NCBI RefSeq assembly: GCF_900103405.1
Contig: NZ_FNHX01000007.1
Coordinates: 62,001-126,000 of the forward strand
Direction: 5' to 3'
Length of the DNA stretch: 64,000 bases
Source: Polaromonas sp. JS666
GTDB lineage: Bacteria > Pseudomonadota > Gammaproteobacteria > Burkholderiales > Burkholderiaceae_C
Shown: in pieces, positions 40,896 through 48,962 of the stretch
How positions within the stretch are numbered: position 1 is the stretch's first letter
Layout: every line of letters begins with the position of its first letter
Position numbers and translations under genes: made by a program
The notes under the pieces: generated by a model
Databases searched by the model: none
Told to the model about the DNA's origin: nothing
The model's input: only the letters and a program-made list of their open reading frames with translations

Positions 40896-42662
40896 ATGCG
40901 TTTACACACGAGAGCCCGCGCTTTGACGGGGCTGGGTTTTGCTTTTTTCATGTCGCAAGCGGCCGTGTATGCCCAGCTGCAGCCGGTCCCGGCCCAGGAC
41001 GTCGCGCCCGAGCCGTCCTCGGGCTACACCGAGAAGAAGGCCGTCACGGCGAAAAAATTCATGATTGCCACGGCCAACCCGCATGCGACGCGCGCCGGCC
41101 AGGAAATGCTCAAGGCCGGCGGCAGCGCGGTGGACGCGGCCATCGCCGCCGCCCTCATGCTGAACCTGACAGAGCCGCAGTCTTCGGGCATAGGCGGCGG
41201 CGCCTTCATCGTGAGCTACGACGCGGCCCAGAAGGCGCTGAACGCCTATGACGGCCGCGAAAAGGCGCCGGCCTCGGCCAAGGGCGACCGCTTTCTCGAC
41301 GCCAAGGGCAAGCCCCTGCCGCTCAGGGAGGCCATCAACTCCGGCAAGTCCGTCGGCGTGCCCGGCCTGCTGCGCGTGATGGAACTTGCGCACCAGAAGC
41401 ACGGCAGGCTGCCCTGGGCCCAATTGTTTGAGCCCACCATACGCCTGGCCGAAAGCGGCTTTGCGGTGTCGGAGCGGCTGCACACCGTGATCAAACTCGA
41501 CAAGACCCTGCGCGCCAACGCGAATGCGCGCGCCTATTTTTACGACGCGGCCGGCGAACCGCTGGCGGTCGGCGCCACGCTGAAAAACCCGGCCTTCGCG
41601 GCGGTGCTCAGGCGCGTCGCCAAGGAGGGCCCCGATGCCTTCTACAAAGGCGAGATTGCCCGCGACATCTCCGCCGCCGTGAACAGCCAGGCCCAGCCCG
41701 GCGACATGACGCCGCAGGACATCGCCGGCTACCAGGCCAGGGAGCGCGCGGTACTGTGCGGCAGCTACCGCGCCTACAAGGTGTGCGGCATGCCGCCGCC
41801 CTCGTCGGGCGGCATTGCGGTGCTGGCCATGCTGGGCGCGCTGGAGCGTTTCCCGCTCGCCGGCGTGCGGCCCAACTCCACCGAGGCCGTGCACCTGTTT
41901 TCCGAAGCCGGTCGCCTGGCCTATGCCGACCGCGACTACTATGTGGGCGACCCCGACTTCGTGAACGTGCCCGCGACGGCGCTGGTCTCGCCCGAGTACC
42001 TCAAGACCCGCAGTGCGCTGATACGCACCGATGCCAGCATGAAGCGCGCTTCGCCGGGCGTGCCGGCCGGCGTCAAGATGGCCTGGGCGCCCGATGAGGA
42101 TTCGGAGATACCGGCGACCAGCCACATCTCGGTCATCGATGGCAGCGGCAACGCGGTGTCCATGACGACGACGATTGAGGCGGTGTTCGGCAGCCACATC
42201 ATGGTGCGCGGCTTTTTGCTGAACAACCAGATGACGGACTTCGCGCTCGCGCCCGAGGAGAACGGCCTGCCGGTGGCCAACCGTATCGAGGGCGGCAAAC
42301 GCCCGCGCAGCACCATGTCGCCCACGCTGGTGTTCGACGCCGACGGCAAGCTCAAGATGACGGTGGGCTCGCCCGGCGGCAGCGCCATCATCAATTACGT
42401 GGCCAAGACCCTGGTGGGCGTGCTGGACTGGGGCCTGGACGTGCAGCAGGCGATTTCGCTGCCGAACATGGGAAGCCGCAACCGCGCCACCGAGGTCGAG
42501 CTGGGCAGCGAGCTGGAAAAACTGTCCGGCCCCTTGAAGGCGCTGGGCCACGAGGTGCAGGCCATTGAATTCACCAGCGGCCTGCAGGGCATTGTGGTGA
42601 CGCCCCAGGGCCTGGTCGGCGGCGCCGATCCGCGGCGCGAGGGTTTTGTGCTGGGGGAATGA
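40896..42662 (+). CDS. ggt: gamma-glutamyltransferase (periplasmic)
   Basis: This 588-residue precursor has a signal peptide (cleavage near VYA|Q, 27). The large-subunit part has GGSAVDAAIAAALMLNLTEPQSSGIGGGAF (family signature) and the self-cleavage/nucleophile Thr near residue 408 in PATSHISVID, which starts the small subunit. The SMTTTIEAVFGS and GGKRPRSTMSPT motifs follow. The enzyme cleaves glutathione and gamma-glutamyl compounds in the periplasm. AAGGA precedes ATG 40896. It lies 40 bp after the hydrolase and may be the last gene of TPS locus 2. Confidence 0.94.
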   Translation: MRLHTRARALTGLGFAFFMSQAAVYAQLQPVPAQDVAPEPSSGYTEKKAVTAKKFMIATANPHATRAGQEMLKAGGSAVDAAIAAALMLNLTEPQSSGIGGGAFIVSYDAAQKALNAYDGREKAPASAKGDRFLDAKGKPLPLREAINSGKSVGVPGLLRVMELAHQKHGRLPWAQLFEPTIRLAESGFAVSERLHTVIKLDKTLRANANARAYFYDAAGEPLAVGATLKNPAFAAVLRRVAKEGPDAFYKGEIARDISAAVNSQAQPGDMTPQDIAGYQARERAVLCGSYRAYKVCGMPPPSSGGIAVLAMLGALERFPLAGVRPNSTEAVHLFSEAGRLAYADRDYYVGDPDFVNVPATALVSPEYLKTRSALIRTDASMKRASPGVPAGVKMAWAPDEDSEIPATSHISVIDGSGNAVSMTTTIEAVFGSHIMVRGFLLNNQMTDFALAPEENGLPVANRIEGGKRPRSTMSPTLVFDADGKLKMTVGSPGGSAIINYVAKTLVGVLDWGLDVQQAISLPNMGSRNRATEVELGSELEKLSGPLKALGHEVQAIEFTSGLQGIVVTPQGLVGGADPRREGFVLGE

Positions 42663-42712
42663 GGCAGCGCTTTTTTGAGCAAGCTGCAAACGGGCCGGCT
42701 GGAAGAGGGCGC

Positions 42713-42738
42713 GCTATCTGCGAAGATAGCCTGCTTTA
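42713..42738 (+). terminator. candidate terminator after ggt
   Basis: The perfect stem GCTATCT / AGATAGC with loop GCGA is followed by CTGCTTTATT. The stem is AT-containing and the T-run is short, so this is a weak candidate. Confidence 0.5.
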
Positions 42739-42809
42739 TTTCCAGCAAACCCAGGAGCAGGCATGCAAGATGGTATCCACACTGAGAGGCTTCAGGCCTC
42801 CCCCTGCGC

Positions 42810-43874
42810 ATGACGGCGGGCGGGCAACTGGGTTTCGGTTTTGACGAGGGCCTGCTGGCGATGGCCGCCGAGGCCGCTGCCGCCAAGCTGCGCAAGCCCA
42901 AGGCGGTGAAGGCGCCCAGGCCCGTGGCGCCCGAGGCCGCGGCACTTCCTCCCGCCGCAACGGACGACAACCCTGAGGCCATGGCCCAGGCGCTGGAGCG
43001 CCACCCCGACTACCGGGTGCTCAGGCGATTGGTGCCGGCCATGGAGTTTGCGCAGGCGCCGCAGGGGCCCGTGGCCCATGTGGTGATCCTGGACACCGAA
43101 ACCACCGGGCTGGACGCCTCGCGCGACCAGATCATGGAGCTGGCGCTGCTGCGCATCCAGGTCGACACGCAGACGGGCCTTGCGACGGGCCCGGTCCAGG
43201 TCTATGACGGGCTGCGCGACCCGGGCATGCCGGTGCCGAAGATCGCGCGCGAGATCACCGGCATCACCGACGGCATGCTGGCCGGCCAGCAGCTGGACAT
43301 GGCGCGCGTGGGCAGCCTGCTGGAAGGCGCCGACCTCGTCATCGCGCACAACGCGGGTTTTGACCGTCCCTTCGTCGAAGGCCTGATTCCGCAGGCGCAA
43401 GCCCTGAACTGGGCCTGCTCTTTTGCCGACATCGACTGGACGGCGGCGGGCCACAGCTCGGCCAAGCTCAGCTACCTGGCTTCCGAACTCGGCTGGTTTT
43501 ACGATGCGCACCGCGCGGAGATGGACTGCCATGCGCTGCTGGCGGTGCTGATGGCCGAACTGCCGGGCCAGGGCGTCAACGGCCTGGCCCACTTGCTGTC
43601 CTCGGCCCGCCTGCCCAGCTACCGCTTGCAGGCCACGGGCGCGCCTTTCGCGGCCAAGGAGCTGCTCAAGAACCGAGGCTACCGCTGGGACAGCACCGCC
43701 AAGGTCTGGCACACGCGGCTGGGCGGCGACGCCGCGCTGCAGGCCGAATGTGAATGGCTGCAGCGGGATGTTTACGGCGGGCGGGCCGCGCGGCTGGCGT
43801 GGGAGCGCTACGATGCCACAAGCCGCTACTCCGGCCGCGCCGGAACTCCCGGCTGGGCCCAGCTCGGCGCCTAG
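42810..43874 (+). CDS. DnaQ-like DEDDh 3'-5' exonuclease
   Basis: This 354-residue protein has ExoI DTETTG (near 94), ExoII HNAGFDRPF (near 180) and ExoIII HRAEMDCHA (near 234; His-x4-Asp), the metal and catalytic residues of the DEDDh class. The N-terminal 80 residues are Ala/Pro-rich. A C-terminal region with LLKNRGYRWDSTAKVWHT resembles an extra nucleic-acid-binding motif seen in some exonuclease-like proteins. It could be a DNA repair exonuclease or an RNase T-like enzyme; it is not the polymerase III epsilon subunit by context. Confidence 0.88.
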   Translation: MTAGGQLGFGFDEGLLAMAAEAAAAKLRKPKAVKAPRPVAPEAAALPPAATDDNPEAMAQALERHPDYRVLRRLVPAMEFAQAPQGPVAHVVILDTETTGLDASRDQIMELALLRIQVDTQTGLATGPVQVYDGLRDPGMPVPKIAREITGITDGMLAGQQLDMARVGSLLEGADLVIAHNAGFDRPFVEGLIPQAQALNWACSFADIDWTAAGHSSAKLSYLASELGWFYDAHRAEMDCHALLAVLMAELPGQGVNGLAHLLSSARLPSYRLQATGAPFAAKELLKNRGYRWDSTAKVWHTRLGGDAALQAECEWLQRDVYGGRAARLAWERYDATSRYSGRAGTPGWAQLGA

Positions 43875-43942
43875 GCCGGGAACATTGCGCCGCCGGTGGT
43901 ATCTGACAACTCCACAATCAAAAATTCCAGGAGCCCTTCCCC

Positions 43943-44425
43943 ATGAAAGCCTTTCACACCGCCCCGGCCATGGCCCTTGTGGCGCTGCTGCTTGCCGGCT
44001 GCGCCTCCACGCCCGTGACGCCCGGCATGTCGCGCGAGCAGGTGCTGGCAAGTTACGGCACGCCGACGCGCACGGTGCCGTTGGCATCGGGCACGCGCCT
44101 GCAATATTCCGGCCAGCCCAAGGCCCAGACGGCCACCATGGTCGACCTCGATGCCGCCGGCAAGGTGGTGGCGGCCCGGCAGGTGCTGAACCTGCAGGAC
44201 TTTTCGAGAATCGAGGCCGGCAAATGGACGCGCCAGGACGTGGAGCGCGAGTTCGGGCCCCCCTCGACGGTGGACCGGGTGTTCAATTGGCCCGGGGATG
44301 TCATGACCTACCGCTGGCTGGACCTGGATGTGGACAAGCTCTACTGGGTCTACCTGGATGCCGGCAACGTGGTCCAGCGCACCGGGCAGGGCATCGAAAT
44401 TCCGGTCCGGATGAACGACAACTGA
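43943..44425 (+). CDS. OmlA/SmpA-like (BamE-like) lipoprotein
   Basis: This 160-residue lipoprotein (lipobox LLAGC, Cys near 21) has a double SmpA/OmlA-like fold: PGMSREQVLASYGTPTR, and later KWTRQDVEREFGPPSTVDRVFNWPGDVMTYRW. The paired (G/W)-x-(T/S)-R-(D/E)-x-V motifs are typical. It may assist outer-membrane assembly or another envelope task; the main BamE is usually encoded elsewhere. AGGAG precedes the start. Confidence 0.8.
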   Translation: MKAFHTAPAMALVALLLAGCASTPVTPGMSREQVLASYGTPTRTVPLASGTRLQYSGQPKAQTATMVDLDAAGKVVAARQVLNLQDFSRIEAGKWTRQDVEREFGPPSTVDRVFNWPGDVMTYRWLDLDVDKLYWVYLDAGNVVQRTGQGIEIPVRMNDN

Positions 44426-44442
44426 CAGGGAGAGCGCGGCAC

Positions 44443-45675
44443 TCAGTCGCGTGATACCGCGCGGCCGATTTCCGGCCAGCGGTGGTGCAAATACATCCAG
44501 GCCGTGAGCCCTATGCACATCATGCCCAGCGACACTGCGGCCAGCGCGGGCGTGGAATGCATGACCAGCGGCGCGACGATGCCGGCCACGATGCCGTTGG
44601 CGGTCGAACCGATAAAGGCCTGCAGCGACGAGGCCATGCCGCGCCGCTCGGGATACAGGTCCAGCACCAGCAGCGTGACCACCGGCACCATCAGTGCCCA
44701 GCCGAAGGCGAACACCGCGATCGGGAACAGCGCCCAGGAGGCATGCGGCGTGAACAGCAGGTTGGCCGTGAGGTTGAGCACCGAGGTCAGCAGCATGATG
44801 ACGAAGCCGTGGCGTATCTGCTGCTTGGGCGCGATCTTGCCCGCCAGGCGGCCGCTGAGCCAGGCGCCGGACATGATGCCGGAAATGGTGAGCAGGAAAA
44901 ACCAGAAGAACTCGGTGGGCTGCAGCGCCAGGTGGTCCCCCAGGAAGGCCGGCGCCGACAGCACGTACAAAAACATGCCGTTGAAAGGCACGCCGCTGGC
45001 CAGCGCCAGCAGCAAAAAGCGCGGGCTGGAGCCCAGCTGCCAATAGCCGCGCATCAAATGCCGCACCTCAAAAGGCTGGCGGTCCAGCGGCGGCAGCGTC
45101 TCGGGCAGGAAGCGGAAGTTGGTTGCCCACAGCACCACGCCCACGCCGGTGAGAAACCAGAAGATGCTGTGCCAGCCCAGGTGCACAAACAGCCAGCCGC
45201 CGACGATGGGCGCCAGCGCGGGCGCCACGCCGAAATAAATCGTCACCTGGCTCATGACCTGCTGGGCCTGCGCCGGCGGGTACATGTCGCGGATGACGGC
45301 GCGCGAGACCACGATGCCAGCGCCCGTCGACAGGCCCTGCACGGCGCGGAAAAAGACCAGTTGGCCTATGCTTTGCGACAGCGCGCAGCCGGCCGAGGCC
45401 AGGGTGAACAGCGCGATGCCCCAGAGCACCACCGGCCGGCGGCCGAAGCTGTCGGCCAGCGCGCCGTGGAACAGGTTCATGAAGGCAAAGCCGAACAGGT
45501 AGGCCGACAGCGTCTGCTGCATCTGCACCGGCGAGGCGCCCAGCGACTGCGCGATGCCGGAAAACGCCGGGATGTAGGTGTCTATGGAAAACGGCCCCAG
45601 CATGCCGAGGATGGCCAGCAGGGCGGCGAGTGTCCAGCGCGGGGCGCGCCAAAGCTGGTCGGCATTGGGGTTCAT
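44443..45675 (-). CDS. Bcr/CflA family multidrug efflux transporter (MFS)
   Basis: This 410-residue protein has about 12 membrane helices, the family start GPFSIDTYIPAF, the MFS loop motif DSFGRRPV between helices 2 and 3 and the helix-4/5 region RAVQGLSTGAGIVVSRAVIRDM. It exports small molecules with proton antiport. Its ATG overlaps the rsmI stop (ATGA-type), so the pair is co-transcribed. Confidence 0.92.
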   Translation of the reverse strand: MNPNADQLWRAPRWTLAALLAILGMLGPFSIDTYIPAFSGIAQSLGASPVQMQQTLSAYLFGFAFMNLFHGALADSFGRRPVVLWGIALFTLASAGCALSQSIGQLVFFRAVQGLSTGAGIVVSRAVIRDMYPPAQAQQVMSQVTIYFGVAPALAPIVGGWLFVHLGWHSIFWFLTGVGVVLWATNFRFLPETLPPLDRQPFEVRHLMRGYWQLGSSPRFLLLALASGVPFNGMFLYVLSAPAFLGDHLALQPTEFFWFFLLTISGIMSGAWLSGRLAGKIAPKQQIRHGFVIMLLTSVLNLTANLLFTPHASWALFPIAVFAFGWALMVPVVTLLVLDLYPERRGMASSLQAFIGSTANGIVAGIVAPLVMHSTPALAAVSLGMMCIGLTAWMYLHHRWPEIGRAVSRD

Positions 45676-46571
45676 GCGTTCTTGAGTTTGAGGGCGGTTT
45701 CGTAGAGTTCGTTGCGTCCCAGGCCGGTGATGTCCGCGGCCAGCTTCACGGCGGTCTTGAGCGGCAGTTCGGCCAGCAGCAGCCGCAGCACCCGCGTGCC
45801 GTCCTCGGCGTTTTCGGGCGCGTAAGAGGGGTGCAGCACCAGGGCGAATTCGCCGCGCGTGCGCTGCGGCCCCGCGGCCAGCCAGGCCGCGAAGTCCTGC
45901 GCCGGCACGGTTGCGATCTCCTCGAACTGCTTGGTCAGCTCGCGGCCCACGGTGACCAGGCGTTCCCCCAGCACGGCCATGGCGCGCGCCAGCGCCTCGA
46001 TACGGTGCGGCGCCTCCAGAATGACGACGGCCCGCGTATCGGCCTGCAGCGCCGCGATGGCCTGGTCGCGTTCGCCGGCCTTGCTCGGCAAAAAGCCGGC
46101 AAACACAAAACCGGTCTCGCCGCCGGGGCTGGCCAGGCCGGCCACGCTGAGCACCGTGGTGACGCTGCTGGCGCCGGGCAGGGGCATGACGGCCAGCCCG
46201 GCCGCGCGCACCGCGGCGACCAGGCGCGCGCCGGGATCGCTCACGGCGGGCGTGCCGGCATCGCTGACGTAGGCCACGCGCTCGCCGCGCCGCAGGCGTT
46301 CAATCACCAGGTTAGCGGCCTCTGCCTCGTTGTGCTCGTGCACCGCGAGCAGCGGCTTGTCGATGCCGTACTGGCGCAGCAGGGGCTGGGAGTGGCGCTT
46401 GTCCTCGCAGGCGATCGCGTCCACCAGCTGCAGCACCTGCAGCGCGCGCAGGCTGATGTCGGCCAGGTTGCCTATGGGCGTGGCCACGACATACAGCGCG
46501 CTTTCCGGATAATGCTGCATGCCCGCCGCGGCGCGCGCCGCATCCAGGGCCAGGTCGAAAGAAGCGTTCAA
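45672..46571 (-). CDS. rsmI: 16S rRNA (cytidine1402-2'-O)-methyltransferase
   Basis: This 299-residue protein has a tetrapyrrole-methylase fold: LYVVATPIGNLADIS, CEDKR, VSDAGTPAVSDPG and SGPR-like GRELTKQFEE, as in RsmI. It methylates the ribose of C1402 in 16S rRNA at the decoding site, using S-adenosylmethionine. The start used is TTG 46571 (the longer N-terminus matches what I recall of relatives); ATG 46520 is the alternative. The TTG shares a base pair with the start of the divergent yraN. Confidence 0.93.
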   Translation of the reverse strand: MNASFDLALDAARAAAGMQHYPESALYVVATPIGNLADISLRALQVLQLVDAIACEDKRHSQPLLRQYGIDKPLLAVHEHNEAEAANLVIERLRRGERVAYVSDAGTPAVSDPGARLVAAVRAAGLAVMPLPGASSVTTVLSVAGLASPGGETGFVFAGFLPSKAGERDQAIAALQADTRAVVILEAPHRIEALARAMAVLGERLVTVGRELTKQFEEIATVPAQDFAAWLAAGPQRTRGEFALVLHPSYAPENAEDGTRVLRLLLAELPLKTAVKLAADITGLGRNELYETALKLKNA

Positions 46572-47023
46572 TGTGGTTTTCCAGAAAGGTTTCCAAGGTC
46601 CCGCCGGTGGCCGCGGCCGCCGAAGCGCGGCCCCTGCCCGGGCAGGTTACCACCAAGTCGCGCGGCGATGCCGCGGAATCCGCCGCGCGCGCCTACCTGG
46701 GGCGGGCGGGACTGCGCTTCGTGGAGGCCAATTATCGGACGCCGGGCCGCGGCGGCGGCGAGATCGACCTGGTGATGCGCGCACCCGACGGCACACTGGT
46801 GTTTGTAGAGGTGCGGCAGCGCGCAGACGACCTGCATGGCGGCGCGGCGGCCAGCATCAGCAGCGCCAAGCAGCAGCGCATCGTGCTGGCGGCGCGCCAC
46901 TACCTGATGCGTTTCGCGAGCCCGCCGCCCTGCCGTTTTGACGTGGTGCTGGTCAAGGGCGCGCTAGGTGGGGATGCGCGCGCCGCCATCGAGTGGCTGC
47001 CCGCCGCGTTCGACGCTTCGTGA
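46571..47023 (+). CDS. yraN: YraN/UPF0102 family endonuclease-like protein
   Basis: This 150-residue protein has a restriction-endonuclease-like fold: GDAAESAARAYLGRAGLRFVEANYR, GEIDLVMRAPDGTLVFVEVRQR (metal-binding E-D-ExK-like residues, with Gln/Arg in the usual Lys place: VEVRQR) and AARHYL. Function is not established. It is part of the rsmI-yraN-diaA-dolP neighbourhood known from Enterobacteriaceae, here with rsmI turned around. Confidence 0.9.
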   Translation: MWFSRKVSKVPPVAAAAEARPLPGQVTTKSRGDAAESAARAYLGRAGLRFVEANYRTPGRGGGEIDLVMRAPDGTLVFVEVRQRADDLHGGAAASISSAKQQRIVLAARHYLMRFASPPPCRFDVVLVKGALGGDARAAIEWLPAAFDAS

Positions 47024-47057
47024 ATCGTGCCCGCCGCCAGGCGGGGCGCCCGCTGGA

Positions 47058-47366
47058 TCAGGTCTGGAATTCGCTCGGGTGCACGGTCTCGACCATCTTG
47101 TTGTCGCGCAGAAAGGTGACGATCCAATGGCCGAACTTCTGCGTGAAATGCACGGGGACGGCCTGATTGAGCGCGAGGGCGATGGATTGCCGCACGGGCA
47201 GGTCGATGTCGCGCTGGTCCGAGGGCGCAACGTCCACGCGTATCAGCATGAAGGTGTCGCGGTCCTGGAGCTCCACGCTCGGGGACGACCATCTTGCGGC
47301 CGTCGCCTGCATGAAGGCGGCGGTCACCTTGCTGACGACCTCGGGATCAAAGACGGGACTGCTCAT
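47058..47366 (-). CDS. small conserved hypothetical protein
   Basis: This 102-residue protein has no signal peptide and is not recognised by me. It has an N-terminal helix (DPEVVSKVTAAFMQATAARW) and beta strands with VHFTQKFGHWIVTFLRDNKMVETVHPSEF; codon use matches the neighbours. It lies between yraN and diaA on the opposite strand. Confidence 0.65.
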   Translation of the reverse strand: MSSPVFDPEVVSKVTAAFMQATAARWSSPSVELQDRDTFMLIRVDVAPSDQRDIDLPVRQSIALALNQAVPVHFTQKFGHWIVTFLRDNKMVETVHPSEFQT

Positions 47367-47467
47367 GTGCGTGGGACTGGCTTGTTAAGTAACCGTATGT
47401 ATCGATGATGGCGCAAATTTTCCGCAAGCGGCCACCGTGCGCCGCATTTTTGGAATGAACCGGACAT

Positions 47468-47486
47468 AGTTCCTGGAACTAGTTCC
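47468..47486. promoter_or_regulatory. triple alternating AGTTCC/GGAACT operator-like site
   Basis: AGTTCC-T-GGAACT-AGTTCC makes two overlapping perfect dyads, about 130 bp before diaA and about 100 bp before the leftward hypothetical gene. No binding protein is known to me for this arrangement. Confidence 0.55.
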
Positions 47487-47614
47487 GCTTTTGTGCCCTG
47501 CTATTTGCGAGAGGCCAGCTCCCGGGGAGCGGCTGCTTTTTGCAAAGCCCTCGATTCTATAAAGATCGCCAGGGCGGGCCGGCCAACGCGCCGGCCGGCC
47601 ATCAGGGGGCAAGC

Positions 47615-48235
47615 ATGACCCGCTATCATTGGCGCATGCTTGAACAACGCATTGAACAGCAGTTTATTGACAGCGCCGACCTCAAGTACCAGGCCGCCCA
47701 GGTGCTTTCCAAACCGGTCGCGGCGGCGGTGCAGGCCATACTGGCCAGCGTCACCAGCGGCGGCAAGGTGCTGGCCTGCGGCAACGGCGGATCGGCCGCC
47801 GATGCCCAGCATTTCGCCGCCGAGTTCGTCGGCCGCTATGAACGCGAGAGGCCCGAGCTGGGCGCGATCGCCTTGACGACGGACAGCTCCATCCTCACCG
47901 CGATCGCCAACGACTACGATTTTTCGGTGATCTTTTCCAAACAGGTCCGCGCGCTGGGCGTCGCCGGCGATGTGCTGCTGGCCATGAGCACCAGCGGCAA
48001 CTCGGCCAATGTGCTGGCCGCCATCGAAGCCGCCCACGAGCGCGAGATGACCGTGGTGGCCCTGACGGGCCGCGGCGGCGGCAAGATCACCCACGCCCTG
48101 CGTGAAACCGATGTGCATATCTGCGTGCCGCACGAGCGGACCGCGCGTATCCAGGAAGTGCACCTTCTTGTCCTGCATTGCATCTGCGATGGCGTGGATA
48201 CCCAGTTACTTGGCGACCAGGAGACCTCTGTATGA
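47615..48235 (+). CDS. diaA: SIS-domain protein, DiaA/GmhA family
   Basis: This 206-residue single-SIS-domain protein has VLACGNGGSAADAQHFAAEFVGR, ALTTDSSILTAIANDY, AMSTSGNSANVLAA and HLLVLHCICDGVD. GmhA isomerises sedoheptulose 7-phosphate for lipopolysaccharide heptose; DiaA stimulates DnaA assembly at oriC. Synteny with yraN and dolP favours DiaA, but the family cannot be split by sequence alone. ATG 47615 has GGGGG at a good distance; ATG 47636 (MLEQRI) matches common homologue starts. Confidence 0.88.
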   Translation: MTRYHWRMLEQRIEQQFIDSADLKYQAAQVLSKPVAAAVQAILASVTSGGKVLACGNGGSAADAQHFAAEFVGRYERERPELGAIALTTDSSILTAIANDYDFSVIFSKQVRALGVAGDVLLAMSTSGNSANVLAAIEAAHEREMTVVALTGRGGGKITHALRETDVHICVPHERTARIQEVHLLVLHCICDGVDTQLLGDQETSV

Positions 48236-48894
48236 AATGTGTTTCGTTTAAACGGCTGACTTTGACCCTCGTCACGGCCACCCTGATCGGCGGCAGCCTG
48301 ACGGCCTGCTTCCCGCTGGTGGTGGGCGGCGTCGCGGGCGGCGCGCTGGTGGCAACCGACCGCCGCACCTCCGGCGCGCAGCTCGAGGACGAGGGCATCG
48401 AATTGCGCGCGACCAGCCGCATCCGCGGCAATGTCGGCGAGCGCGTGCACGTCAACCTGACCAGCTACAACCGGCAGGTGCTGCTCACGGGCGAAGTGCC
48501 GAACGCCCAGGACAAGCAGCTGGTCGAGCAGATCGTCGCGCGCGTGGAAAACGTGAGCTCGGTGGTCAACGAACTGGCCATCATGGGCAATTCGACCCTG
48601 ACGCAGCGCTCTTCCGATGCCCTGGTCACCGGCCGTGTCAAGGCCATGCTGCTCGATGCGCGCGACCTGTCCTCCAACGCCTTCAAGGTGATCACGGAGC
48701 GCGGCACGACCTACCTGATGGGCCGTGTCACGCAGCGTGAAGCCGATCGCGCCACCGAGGTGGTGCGCTCCACGCCCGGCGTGCAGAAGGTCATCCGCAT
48801 TTTCGAGATCATCAGCGAAGAAGAGCTGGCGCGCATGCTGCCGTCCAAGCCCGCCACGCCGCCGGCCCAAAGCACCAAACCCGCGGGCGGCTGA
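48232..48894 (+). CDS. dolP: BON-domain outer-membrane lipoprotein (DolP/YraP-like)
   Basis: This 220-residue lipoprotein (lipobox SLTAC, Cys near 26) has two BON domains (about 55-120 and 130-200; VLLTGEVPNAQDKQLVEQIVARVENVSSVVNEL and TYLMGRVTQREADRATEVVRSTPGVQKVIRIFE). DolP binds anionic phospholipid at division sites and supports outer-membrane integrity. Its ATG overlaps the diaA stop; AGGAG precedes it. The C-terminus is a short Pro/Lys tail. Confidence 0.92.
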   Translation: MKCVSFKRLTLTLVTATLIGGSLTACFPLVVGGVAGGALVATDRRTSGAQLEDEGIELRATSRIRGNVGERVHVNLTSYNRQVLLTGEVPNAQDKQLVEQIVARVENVSSVVNELAIMGNSTLTQRSSDALVTGRVKAMLLDARDLSSNAFKVITERGTTYLMGRVTQREADRATEVVRSTPGVQKVIRIFEIISEEELARMLPSKPATPPAQSTKPAGG

Positions 48895-48907
48895 AGCCCA
48901 AAAGCAA

Positions 48908-48947
48908 AGCGGCCGCACCGGACAAGCCGGTGCGGCCGCTTTTTTTT
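48908..48947. terminator. strong bidirectional terminator
   Basis: The 14-bp perfect stem AGCGGCCGCACCGG / CCGGTGCGGCCGCT with loop ACAAG is followed by T7-8. It ends the dolP transcript and lies between convergent genes. Confidence 0.95.
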
Positions 48948-48962
48948 ACCTGTGGGGTAGGC

